Below, piece after piece: positions 1 to 7,378 of a stretch of 41,345 nucleotides of DNA. Origin of the DNA: Eubacteriales Family XIII. Incertae Sedis bacterium (lineage in GTDB: Bacteria; Bacillota; Clostridia; Peptostreptococcales; Anaerovoracaceae); NCBI GenBank assembly GCA_031277015.1, contig JAISLZ010000004.1, forward strand, positions 1 through 41,345, read 5' to 3'. The translations under genes were made by a program, and so were the position numbers. Positions within the stretch are counted from its first letter, which is position 1; each line of letters starts with the position of its first letter. Under the pieces are notes generated by a model, which saw nothing but the letters and a program-made list of their open reading frames with translations, had not been told where the DNA came from and did not search any database.

Positions 1-678
1 CATTTTTTCAAACTGCCGCCTTTCATCGTGACGCTCGGCATGAAAAGCGTGTTCATCGGTATAATGGCTGTCCTCGTAGGCGTGAGCAGCCTGAATCTTG
101 ATCGAACGCCGGTATCGGTCAAGGATTTTGGGATATCAAGGCTCTTTACGGTGGAAACTGAGTCAGGTACGACATACGGCCTTACCATTTTCGTTGTCCC
201 GCTCATCATAGTCGTTGTATTCATGTGGTTCCTTCTATATCGCACGAGGATGGGCAGAAGTATTTTTGCCATAGGCAATTCCATGGAAGCGGCCAAAAGG
301 GCCGGTTACAATCTGCTCGCCACGCATCTGTTCATATATATAACGGTAGGCGTGATTTCCGCGGTGGCAGGGCTCATGTCATGGGCCGAAGTCGGGTGGA
401 TATCGCCTACGTCCAGCAGGTTGGTGCTGGGTACAGATATGAATATCATAGCGGCGGTAATAATAGGCGGTGCCAAGCTATCGGGAGGAGAAGGGACAAT
501 CTTTGGAGCTTTGCTGGGTGTTCTTCTGGTCCGGCTGTTCGAGACCACACTGGTGTTCATAGGGTTGACAACAGCTTGGAATGATTTTTTCATCGGTTTG
601 GCCATGCTTGCGTGTATGTCGATTACGGCAATGCAATCGTACTATAAGAAGCGTGACCTGCTCTTGTTTGAAGGATAG
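1..678 (+). CDS. Sugar-type ABC transporter permease, 5'-truncated by window edge
   Basis: Membrane permease of an RbsC-family (carbohydrate uptake 2) ABC importer. The frame is open from base 1, so the true start lies outside; about 225 residues are visible against a usual 310-340. The visible part opens with the conserved PPFIVTLGM segment and continues with several hydrophobic helices. Near the C-terminus lies the Gly-rich cytoplasmic stretch GGAKLSGGEGTIFGA, which in this family faces the ATPase subunit. A second permease starts 17 bp downstream, so the importer has two different permease subunits; the ATPase and binding protein presumably lie to the left. The substrate cannot be read from the sequence. 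Family assignment is firm, substrate unknown. An in-frame GTG at 28 is only an internal codon, not the start. Confidence 0.9.
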   Translation, partial: HFFKLPPFIVTLGMKSVFIGIMAVLVGVSSLNLDRTPVSVKDFGISRLFTVETESGTTYGLTIFVVPLIIVVVFMWFLLYRTRMGRSIFAIGNSMEAAKRAGYNLLATHLFIYITVGVISAVAGLMSWAEVGWISPTSSRLVLGTDMNIIAAVIIGGAKLSGGEGTIFGALLGVLLVRLFETTLVFIGLTTAWNDFFIGLAMLACMSITAMQSYYKKRDLLLFEG

Positions 679-695
679 CTGGGGGATATGCGAAT

Positions 696-1706
696 ATGAA
701 TGGAAGATTTGAAACTAAATTAAAAAACCATATGTCAAATCCGGAAGATGCAAGCGTTGTATTGCTCGTCTTCATCCTTATAGGGATATTAATAGTATAT
801 CTCCCTATGATCGGAGATCTATTCTATACGTCCAGGAACTTTACTTCCATGGCATTCCAGGCGCCTGAATTTGGATTTATGGCGCTAGCTATGGCTGTTA
901 CGATGTTTTCCGGAGGAATTGATCTTTCCATAGTGTCCAACGCCACTCTCGCCGTGATATTGGGCGGTTATTTGATGCTTCATCTGGTCGCAAGCGGAAT
1001 GGATTCGGGCATAGCTGTCGCTTTGTCAATCCTGCTGATGCTGGCGGTATCCACCGGGCTCGGTTTCGTAAACGGCATCATCATCGCCAATACGCATATT
1101 GTCCCATTGCTGGCTACTCTGGCGACTTTGATATTCTATAAGGGTATCGCTACAGCGATTACGACCGGCTCTGCGGTAAGCGGTTTCCCCGATATCTTCC
1201 CTGAAATTGGACAGACGAGCATCATGGAAGTCGTGCCGCTGAGTTTCCTCTTGTTTTTTGTCGCGGCAGCGGTATTGACGTTTGTCGTCAGAAAGACAAA
1301 CTTTGGAAAAAAACTGTTTCTGTACGGAGAAAACCATACGGTATCTCTGTTTTCCGGGCTAAACACCAAGGCGATCATCTATAAGACATACACCTTAGCC
1401 GGTTTTCTTACCGGTGTAGGCGGCGTGTTTATGACTATGCGTGTAAATTCGGCGAAAGTGGGTTTTGGCGAATCCTATGAACTGCAGGCGATATTGGTAT
1501 GCGTGCTGGGCGGCGTCAGCGCGGCCGGTGGCAAGGGCAGGATTATAGGCGTCGTGCTGGGGGTCATCGTACTTCAGTTGCTGCAGAGCGGTTTCAACCT
1601 TATTGGACTGCCCCAGCACTTCAAAAACTTCATATGGGGTGCCGTGCTTATCGGTGTGATGGTCGCCAATTATTATATTGAAAAAAACCGTCTGAAACAT
1701 AATTGA
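696..1706 (+). CDS. Second RbsC-like ABC transporter permease
   Basis: Full-length permease (336 residues, normal for the family) of the same importer as the preceding gene. After a charged N-terminal tail of about 25 residues there are eight to ten hydrophobic segments; the family loop appears as GGVSAAGGKGRIIGV near residue 270. It differs enough from the first permease to be a separate subunit, as in ribose/xylose or autoinducer-2 type importers with two permease genes. The start codon follows the upstream stop by 17 bp, indicating one transcript. The amidohydrolase 59 bp downstream is probably in the same operon and may act on the imported compound, but this is inference from position only. 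Confidence 0.9.
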   Translation: MNGRFETKLKNHMSNPEDASVVLLVFILIGILIVYLPMIGDLFYTSRNFTSMAFQAPEFGFMALAMAVTMFSGGIDLSIVSNATLAVILGGYLMLHLVASGMDSGIAVALSILLMLAVSTGLGFVNGIIIANTHIVPLLATLATLIFYKGIATAITTGSAVSGFPDIFPEIGQTSIMEVVPLSFLLFFVAAAVLTFVVRKTNFGKKLFLYGENHTVSLFSGLNTKAIIYKTYTLAGFLTGVGGVFMTMRVNSAKVGFGESYELQAILVCVLGGVSAAGGKGRIIGVVLGVIVLQLLQSGFNLIGLPQHFKNFIWGAVLIGVMVANYYIEKNRLKHN

Positions 1707-1765
1707 GGAATTAAATAACAATCATGTTGTAGAGTGTATAGTTTAAAGCTGAAAGGGAAAATAGG

Positions 1766-3124
1766 ATGAGCAAGAGAGAAAAGACAAGAATATTCATTGG
1801 TGGGAATCTTTTTGACGCGACGGACGGCAATATCAAGAAGGATTCCGTTGTTGTCGTAAAGGGCGATAGATTTACATACATTGGGGAGAAGAAGGACTAT
1901 GTGCTACCCGAAGGCGATGATGTTGAGGTGATAGACACCGCAGGGAAGACGGTTCTCCCCGGTCTGATCGAGACGCATTGCATCACTGCGATGATCGGCG
2001 ATGCAGGGCCCAACGACGCCGCCATCTCTACAGAGATGAGCAAGATGGAAATGCTGATGCGCGGTGTGTCCAAGTTGAGGGCATGCTATCATATGGGATT
2101 TACATCCATCAGGGAAGGTGGATCCGGTTGGGGGTGGTATGAAGTCGCGTTGCGCGATGCGTTGAGGCGGGGAGATGTAGATGGACCACGTTATCAGGCT
2201 GTAGGATATCATATTACGGTAAGCGGCGGGCACTCCTGTTATTTTCCGTACCATATAGGCAGGCATCGCTTGGAAGAAACCGCTGGGTATTTCGCCGATG
2301 GGCCCGACGAATGGAGGAAGGTCGCCCGGCTTAATATTTGGAACAAGACGGATTATGTAAAGGTCGTCTGCAGTTCGGATCTGGCGGACGGAGTCGCTCC
2401 GATTGACCCTACGACATCGCAAGCCACTCAGGAGGAGATCAGCGCGGCGGTCGAAGAAGCGCACAGGGCAAATAGGAAAGTGATCGCGCATTGTGAAGGC
2501 AAGACTGCGATCATGAAGGCGATCAACGCGGGCGTCAATATCATCACACATGGCTTTTGGATGGACGAGGAATGCGCTGAACTGATGGCCAGGAACAATA
2601 TTTACTGGGAGCCGACCAACGCTTACGCGAGAAATCAGTATTGGGGATGTACAGATCAAGTTCCGGAGGAGTGGCTTGATATCTTTGGCAACTACCTTCC
2701 CGAATCCTGTTTTGAAAGATCCATCAACAATTGGGAAGACAAACAAAAGAACTTCAAGAAGCTCATCGACAATACGGGAGTGAAAGTATTGCTGGGCTCA
2801 GATACAGGCGCCCCCTGGGTTTGGTACGGGGAAAACGCGCAGGAGTTGGAAGCAAATGTGGAGTTGGGACAGAGTACGAGAGACGCCTTGTTTAGTTGTA
2901 CAAAGTGGGCCGCGGAATCCTGCGATTGGATAGATGAAGTCGGCACCATCGAAAAGGGTAAACGCGCCGATCTGGTAATAGTGGATGGTGATCCATTGGA
3001 GAACATTTCCGTACTGTTGGACGAAGATAAGATACAGCGTGTTGTCAGAGACGGCGAGGATGTCGTATACAGACCGGAACCATTGAACAAAACGTTAAGG
3101 GAACGAATCACCTGGCTAGGTTAA
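1766..3124 (+). CDS. Amidohydrolase, imidazolonepropionase-like, with altered HxH motif
   Basis: Metal-dependent hydrolase of the amidohydrolase superfamily (452 residues): an N-terminal beta-sandwich part, the PGLIET segment at 66-70, a TIM-barrel core, and a closing beta-sandwich with GKRADLVIVDGDP near 405-415. Candidate metal or catalytic residues are Lys199 (DYVKVV), His242 (IAHCEG), His262 (THG) and Asp346 (GSDTG). The first-strand HxH motif, normally two histidines, reads His71-Cys72-Ile73, so the second histidine is absent; this could change metal binding or substrate range. Start is the ATG preceded by GAAAGGGAAAATAGG. It follows two sugar-type permeases and probably belongs to a catabolic unit. 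Such enzymes cleave cyclic amides, dipeptides or related C-N bonds; the actual substrate is unknown. Confidence 0.85.
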   Translation: MSKREKTRIFIGGNLFDATDGNIKKDSVVVVKGDRFTYIGEKKDYVLPEGDDVEVIDTAGKTVLPGLIETHCITAMIGDAGPNDAAISTEMSKMEMLMRGVSKLRACYHMGFTSIREGGSGWGWYEVALRDALRRGDVDGPRYQAVGYHITVSGGHSCYFPYHIGRHRLEETAGYFADGPDEWRKVARLNIWNKTDYVKVVCSSDLADGVAPIDPTTSQATQEEISAAVEEAHRANRKVIAHCEGKTAIMKAINAGVNIITHGFWMDEECAELMARNNIYWEPTNAYARNQYWGCTDQVPEEWLDIFGNYLPESCFERSINNWEDKQKNFKKLIDNTGVKVLLGSDTGAPWVWYGENAQELEANVELGQSTRDALFSCTKWAAESCDWIDEVGTIEKGKRADLVIVDGDPLENISVLLDEDKIQRVVRDGEDVVYRPEPLNKTLRERITWLG

Positions 3125-3144
3125 GCGGATTAGCGCGATTTTTA

Positions 3145-3174
3145 TTGAAAAATAGCCGCACGTTGATGTATAAT
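3145..3174 (+). promoter_or_regulatory. Sigma-70-type promoter for gad
   Basis: TTGAAA (3145-3150) and a perfect TATAAT (3169-3174) are separated by 18 bp; a TG directly precedes the -10. Transcription would begin near 3181, giving a leader of about 77 nt before the glutamate decarboxylase start. It shows gad is transcribed independently of the amidohydrolase upstream. Confidence 0.7.
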
Positions 3175-3257
3175 GCAGTTCCGGAGCAAGGCAGCGCCCG
3201 GAGCCTGAAATGGGCTGTGGGTAAAGCCGGCGAAAGCTAAGGATCGGAGGTGCGTAT
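3175..3257 (+). promoter_or_regulatory. Structured 5' leader of gad with sequestered ribosome binding site
   Basis: The leader can form a closing stem of 3179-3183 (TTCCG) with 3245-3249 (CGGAG), the latter overlapping the Shine-Dalgarno GGAGG at 3246-3250. Inside, GCCC (3196-3199) pairs with GGGT (3219-3222) and AGCC (3202-3205) with GGCT (3213-3216) around a TGAAATG loop. A second AGCC (3225-3228) could pair with the same GGCT, so two mutually exclusive folds exist. This is what a riboswitch or RNA thermosensor would look like. I do not recognise the sequence as a named Rfam class; the folding was done by eye without energies. Confidence 0.4.
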
Positions 3258-4661
3258 ATGTTATACGGCAAGGACGACAGGAACAAAATGCAGAGCTACA
3301 CAGCTCCGGTGTTCGGTTCCGCCGCCTCGGAGTGTGATATACCTAAATACAGGCTTAACCACTGTCCCATGGAGCCGCGCATAGCCTACAGGCTCGTGAA
3401 AGACGAGCTCCTTGACGAGGGGGCGGCGCGGCAAAATCTCGCCACCTTCTGCCAGACTTATATGGAGGACGAGGCGGTGAGACTCATGGGGGAGACGCTC
3501 GAAAAAAACGCCATAGACAAGAGCGAATATCCGCGCACCGCCGAGATTGAAAATCGTTGCGTCAACATCATTGCGGACCTGTGGAACGCGCCCGCGGCTT
3601 TGAGCTATATGGGCACGTCCACGGTTGGAAGCAGTGAAGCCTGCATGCTCGGCGGCATGGCCATGAAATTCCGCTGGCGGGCAAGGGCGGCCGCGGCCGG
3701 AATCGATATCAGCGCGCGGAAGCCCAATCTCATCATTTCCTCCGGCTATCAGGTATGCTGGGAGAAATTCTGCGTATACTTTGACGTCGAGATGAGGGCT
3801 GTCCCCATGAGCCGAGGGCATATGAGGCTGGATACCGGTAGGGCCATTGAGATGGCCGATGAATACACCATCGGCGTCGTAGGTATCCTCGGCATCACGT
3901 ATACCGGGGAGTACGACGATATAGAGGCGCTCGACGCAAAACTTAGGGAGTACAACCGTAATGCGAAAGTCACAGTGCCCATCCACGTGGACGCGGCATC
4001 CGGTGGACTGTATACTCCGTTCATCGAACCCGGTCTAAAATGGGACTTCCGCTTGGAAAATGTGGTGTCCATCAACACATCCGGGCATAAATACGGCCTC
4101 GTCTATCCTGGAATTGGATGGATCATCTGGAAGCATGAAGAATATCTACCGAAAGAATTGGTATTCAAGGTCAGCTACCTCGGAGGAGAGACGCCTACCA
4201 TGGCCATCAATTTCTCTCGTAGCGCGAGCCAGATACTGGGACAATACTACAACTTTCTGCGCTACGGACACGAAGGTTATCGGGCAATTCATGAGCGGAC
4301 GCGGCATGTCGCCATGTTCCTGGCAGGGACGGTGGAAGCTACCGGGTATTTTGATATTTACAACGACGGCAGCAGGTTGCCCCTCGTGTGTTACAAGCTT
4401 AAAGGCGATTCCGGTATTCCGTGGACCCTTTACGATCTGGCCGACCGCCTACAGATGAGGGGATGGCAGGTCCCCGCCTACCCACTGCCCGACGACCTCA
4501 GCCGGACTATCATCCAGCGCTACGTAGTGCGTGCGGATTTTGCAATGAACATGGCTTATGAGTTCGCGGAGGATTTCGGCAGGGCTCTAGATGAGCTCAA
4601 CCACGCTCACGTGCTTGGCATCGACAGGCACGAGGGGAAGGTGCGCGGCTTCACGCATTGA
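3258..4661 (+). CDS. gadB: Glutamate decarboxylase (PLP-dependent)
   Basis: Converts L-glutamate to GABA and CO2, consuming a proton; in enteric bacteria this serves acid resistance. Length 467 residues, against 466 for E. coli GadB. Visible landmarks: HVDAASGG (the aspartate that contacts the PLP ring nitrogen), SGHKYG with the Schiff-base lysine at residue 278, the loop LGGETPTMAINFSR, and the C-terminal domain RGWQVPAYPLP. The protein ends in ...GFTH; in E. coli GadB a histidine next to the C-terminus plugs the active site at neutral pH, so similar pH control is possible. No glutamate/GABA antiporter gene lies beside it in this window. Start ATG has GGAGG 7 bp upstream, inside the leader structure. 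Enzyme assignment is secure. Confidence 0.95.
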   Translation: MLYGKDDRNKMQSYTAPVFGSAASECDIPKYRLNHCPMEPRIAYRLVKDELLDEGAARQNLATFCQTYMEDEAVRLMGETLEKNAIDKSEYPRTAEIENRCVNIIADLWNAPAALSYMGTSTVGSSEACMLGGMAMKFRWRARAAAAGIDISARKPNLIISSGYQVCWEKFCVYFDVEMRAVPMSRGHMRLDTGRAIEMADEYTIGVVGILGITYTGEYDDIEALDAKLREYNRNAKVTVPIHVDAASGGLYTPFIEPGLKWDFRLENVVSINTSGHKYGLVYPGIGWIIWKHEEYLPKELVFKVSYLGGETPTMAINFSRSASQILGQYYNFLRYGHEGYRAIHERTRHVAMFLAGTVEATGYFDIYNDGSRLPLVCYKLKGDSGIPWTLYDLADRLQMRGWQVPAYPLPDDLSRTIIQRYVVRADFAMNMAYEFAEDFGRALDELNHAHVLGIDRHEGKVRGFTH

Positions 4662-4703
4662 AAAGGGATTTTTGGTGACATCAGCGTTTCTTTAGTTACA
4701 AAA

Positions 4704-4716
4704 AACGCGGAGCGTT
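4704..4716 (+). terminator. Weak hairpin after gad
   Basis: AACGC-GGA-GCGTT forms a 5-bp stem 43 bp after the gad stop, preceded by an A-run and followed by an AT-rich stretch (GCATATTTATG) rather than a clean T-run. It may be a weak terminator separating gad from the peptidase gene. The following AT-rich bases (TATGAT at 4728-4733) could equally be a -10 for that gene. Confidence 0.25.
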
Positions 4717-4750
4717 GCATATTTATGTATGATATATAGGCAAATGACAA

Positions 4751-5434
4751 ATGGACGAATATAAGCTACGGAGAGTGGCCGAGGCTGAGGCGCTCGGCGA
4801 CAGGTGCTTTGACTACATCCTCGGTGAGATAAGGCCGGGAGTGACGGAGGTATGGATCGCCGCAAAGATAGACGCCTATCTGCTCGCGAACGGCGGAGAG
4901 GCGCTCGCCTTCCCTACGATATGCGTGTCGGGTCCGCGCGGCTGGCTCATGCACGGTGAGCCTTCTGATAGGGTCATAGAGAAGGGCGATCTGCTCACCA
5001 TGGATTTCGGCGCGGTCTGCGGTGGTTACTGCGGAGATATGACGCGCACGGTCGCTGTAGGCGCTGAGCCGGATGCGGAGGAGAGGAAGTGCTATGAACT
5101 CGTTCTCGAATCCCAAAAACGGGGTATAGACGCGCTTGCCGCGGGCGCCTCATGCCGCGAGGTGGACAAGGCTGCGCGCGAGCCCATCAACTATGCCGGC
5201 TACGGCGGCAATTTCACGCACGGTACGGGCCACGGCGTAGGTCGTGAAGTCCATGAGTCGCCCTATATGAACCGGCGCGCGGACGAGTACCTGAAATCCG
5301 GCGATGCCGTTACCGTCGAGCCCGGCATCTATGTATGGGGAAGGTTTGGCGTGCGCATCGAGGATCTGCTCATAATCGGCGATACCGATATAACCAATCT
5401 GACGAAATCGCCTAAGTGTCTGATTGTCGTATAA
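4751..5434 (+). CDS. M24 family metallopeptidase, Xaa-Pro-type, catalytic domain only
   Basis: Pita-bread-fold aminopeptidase of family M24, closest in motifs to Xaa-Pro dipeptidase/aminopeptidase P. All five metal ligands are visible: Asp85 (TMDFG), Asp96 (CGDMTR), His161 (HGTGHGVG), Glu190 (TVEPGIY) and Glu204 (RIEDL), plus supporting His68 and His168. At 227 residues it lacks the roughly 120-residue N-terminal creatinase-like domain that most members encoded next to efp carry; only 90 bp of non-coding sequence precede it, so the domain is not hidden in another frame. Methionine aminopeptidase is the alternative, as it is also single-domain, but the downstream neighbour efp favours the Xaa-Pro type. 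The start has no clear Shine-Dalgarno, which leaves some doubt about its N-terminus. Confidence 0.85.
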   Translation: MDEYKLRRVAEAEALGDRCFDYILGEIRPGVTEVWIAAKIDAYLLANGGEALAFPTICVSGPRGWLMHGEPSDRVIEKGDLLTMDFGAVCGGYCGDMTRTVAVGAEPDAEERKCYELVLESQKRGIDALAAGASCREVDKAAREPINYAGYGGNFTHGTGHGVGREVHESPYMNRRADEYLKSGDAVTVEPGIYVWGRFGVRIEDLLIIGDTDITNLTKSPKCLIVV

Positions 5435-5521
5435 GTAGCGGTGCGTGGGCCATATATACAGTAAAGCAGTATTTTTCTAAGCAAAAAGAGCACGATAATA
5501 GCGGTCTACACCGAAATCTGC

Positions 5522-5527
5522 TATAAT
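5522..5527 (+). promoter_or_regulatory. -10 element upstream of efp
   Basis: Perfect TATAAT 84 bp before the efp start. The -35 region at the right distance is poor (TAGCGG around 5499), so either an activator is needed or the match is partly fortuitous. Confidence 0.4.
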
Positions 5528-5535
5528 TGATTCAC

Positions 5536-5600
5536 GAAAAAGACAAGCAAATAAGCATATGCGAGGGGCAACAACGCCAATACGGAAAAAGACAAGCAAA
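5536..5600 (+). repeat. 16-bp direct repeat in the efp leader
   Basis: GAAAAAGACAAGCAAA occurs exactly at 5536-5551 and again at 5585-5600, 49 bp apart. The second copy runs directly into the efp Shine-Dalgarno (AAAGGAG, 5598-5604); the first sits at the predicted 5' end of the transcript. Either a small local duplication or a repeated regulatory site. Confidence 0.6.
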
Positions 5601-5610
5601 GGAGTCAATT

Positions 5611-6168
5611 ATGATATCGGCCGGAGAGTTTCGCAAGGGCATAACATTCGAGATAGACGGGGAACCATTTGTGATCCTCGATTTTCAGCATGTCAAGCCT
5701 GGTAAAGGCAGCGCCTTCGTGCGCACGAAGTACAGGAACATCATCAGTGGCGTCATACGCGAGGAATCGTTCAACCCGAACGACAAGTATCCTAAGGCCC
5801 ACATCGAGACCAAGAGGATGCAGTACCTCTACAATGACGGCGAGCTGTATTACTTCATGGACGAGGACACCTACGAGCAGACGCCTCTCATGGCCGATCA
5901 GGTAGAGGATGCCATACAGTGGTTGCGCGAGAACGACACGGCGGAGATCAAATTCTACAAGGGCTCGGCTTTCCTCGTTGAAGCGCCGAACTTTGTGGAA
6001 CTCACCATCACCGACACCGAGCCGGGCGTGAAGGGAGATACCGCTACGAACGTGACTAAGGCAGCAACGGTCGAGACGGGAGCAGTCGTGCAGGTTCCAA
6101 TATTCATAGGGGAGGGCGAAGTCATCAAGATAGATACCCGATCGGGGGAATATCTCGGCAGAGCCTGA
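5611..6168 (+). CDS. efp: Elongation factor P
   Basis: EF-P binds the ribosome between P and E sites and relieves stalling at consecutive prolines. Length 185 residues, exactly the family norm, with three beta-barrel domains: the KOW-like N-domain holding the loop KPGKGSAF (tip residue Lys32, the position that is post-translationally modified in many bacteria), the central OB domain ([22 protein letters not shown]) and the C-terminal OB domain ending SGEYLGRA. The ATG at 5611 is chosen over an upstream in-frame TTG because it has AAAGGAG seven bases before it and matches the standard N-terminus [10 protein letters not shown]. The M24 peptidase upstream and mltG downstream are common neighbours in Bacillota. 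No gene for the modification enzymes is visible here. Confidence 0.97.
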   Translation: MISAGEFRKGITFEIDGEPFVILDFQHVKPGKGSAFVRTKYRNIISGVIREESFNPNDKYPKAHIETKRMQYLYNDGELYYFMDEDTYEQTPLMADQVEDAIQWLRENDTAEIKFYKGSAFLVEAPNFVELTITDTEPGVKGDTATNVTKAATVETGAVVQVPIFIGEGEVIKIDTRSGEYLGRA

Positions 6169-6215
6169 CGCCTCCACGTCCATGTTTTTTTATATAAGGG
6201 GATCATACCTGAACG

Positions 6216-7295
6216 ATGCGATACAAGAGAGAAAAGAATTATAGAGTGCGCCGCCGGGTTTCGCTCATAGTGACTGCCGCTGTCGTCGTGTTTGCCGTCT
6301 GGCTCGGCATGCAGTTCATGGCCTATCAGGAAGCGCAGAAGCCTGTAGACCCTGAGGATAAGGCGATGGCTACCGTTGAGATTCCGGAGGGCTCCGGGAT
6401 GGAAGGTGTCGCGGACATACTCGAAGGGAAAGGCCTCATAAGAAGCGCCAGGTTTTTTGCGCTCAGATCCAAGATCGAGCGCGCGGGGAGCAAGTTCAAG
6501 CCCGGCACATATCAAATGTCGAAGTCCATGAGCGTCGATGATATCATGGCCCTCCTGGTGGAGGGGGTTAAGCGCGAGGTGGTCAAGTTCACCATACCTG
6601 AGGGGCTGACGACGGCGCAGACGATGGAAATACTGGTGGAGGACGGCCTTACGACCGAGGATGAGTTTTGGGACGAGGTAGAGAACGGGCAGTATGACCA
6701 CCGCTTCCTCGAAGGCGCGCCGGAGGGCAGGGATAGGCTTGAGGGCTTTCTCTACCCGGAGACCTACGAGGTGTACAAGGATGAGGGCGCTCGTGCCGCC
6801 ATAGGCGTGATGCTGGCGCAGTTCGACAAACTCTTTACAGACGACGACTACGCGCGCGCGGATGAGCTTGGGCGCTCCGTACGCGAGATCGTCACGATAG
6901 CCTCTCTCATAGAGCGGGAGACCGCCGTGAAAAATGAGCGCCCGGTCATCGCTGGAGTCATAGACAACAGGCTAAAAGACGATATGAAGCTGGAGATAGA
7001 CGCTTCGATCCAGTACATACTGGGTACGCCTAAGGAAAGCCTTACGAACGACGATCTCAAGATAGATTCGCCGTACAATCTCTATCAGCGCAATGGCCTG
7101 CCTCCGGGGCCGATATGCAACCCCCGGATGGATTCGATCGACGCGGCCTTGCACCCGGATAAGAACGATTACCTGTTCTATGTGCTGGATCCAGCTCTGA
7201 ATGGGATGCACCGGTTTTCGGAGAGCTACGATGAATTTCTCGTGAATAAAGCGGCCTATAAGGAGGCCCTGGCCGCGCGGGACGCGGAGGGGTGA
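6216..7295 (+). CDS. mltG: Endolytic murein transglycosylase MltG (YceG-like)
   Basis: Membrane-anchored lytic transglycosylase that cleaves nascent glycan strands and sets their length during cell-wall growth. 359 residues: short basic cytoplasmic tail (1-13), one membrane helix (about 14-33), a LysM-like subdomain with IPEGSGMEGVADIL near 56-70, and the catalytic YceG domain. The catalytic glutamate is probably Glu233 in ASLIERET, matching Glu218 of E. coli MltG; further family motifs are GFLYPETYEV, SPYNLY...GLPPGPICNP and DYLFYV. The Shine-Dalgarno (AAGGGG) is rather far from the ATG. It sits 47 bp after efp and may be cotranscribed. Confidence 0.95.
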   Translation: MRYKREKNYRVRRRVSLIVTAAVVVFAVWLGMQFMAYQEAQKPVDPEDKAMATVEIPEGSGMEGVADILEGKGLIRSARFFALRSKIERAGSKFKPGTYQMSKSMSVDDIMALLVEGVKREVVKFTIPEGLTTAQTMEILVEDGLTTEDEFWDEVENGQYDHRFLEGAPEGRDRLEGFLYPETYEVYKDEGARAAIGVMLAQFDKLFTDDDYARADELGRSVREIVTIASLIERETAVKNERPVIAGVIDNRLKDDMKLEIDASIQYILGTPKESLTNDDLKIDSPYNLYQRNGLPPGPICNPRMDSIDAALHPDKNDYLFYVLDPALNGMHRFSESYDEFLVNKAAYKEALAARDAEG

Positions 7296-7378
7296 TGTGC
7301 CAAAGTTTCAAAGAGCGGGCATATATGTTAGAATATATGACGAGTTGAAGGATAAGCAAGGAGGATTTTTTTTACCCA

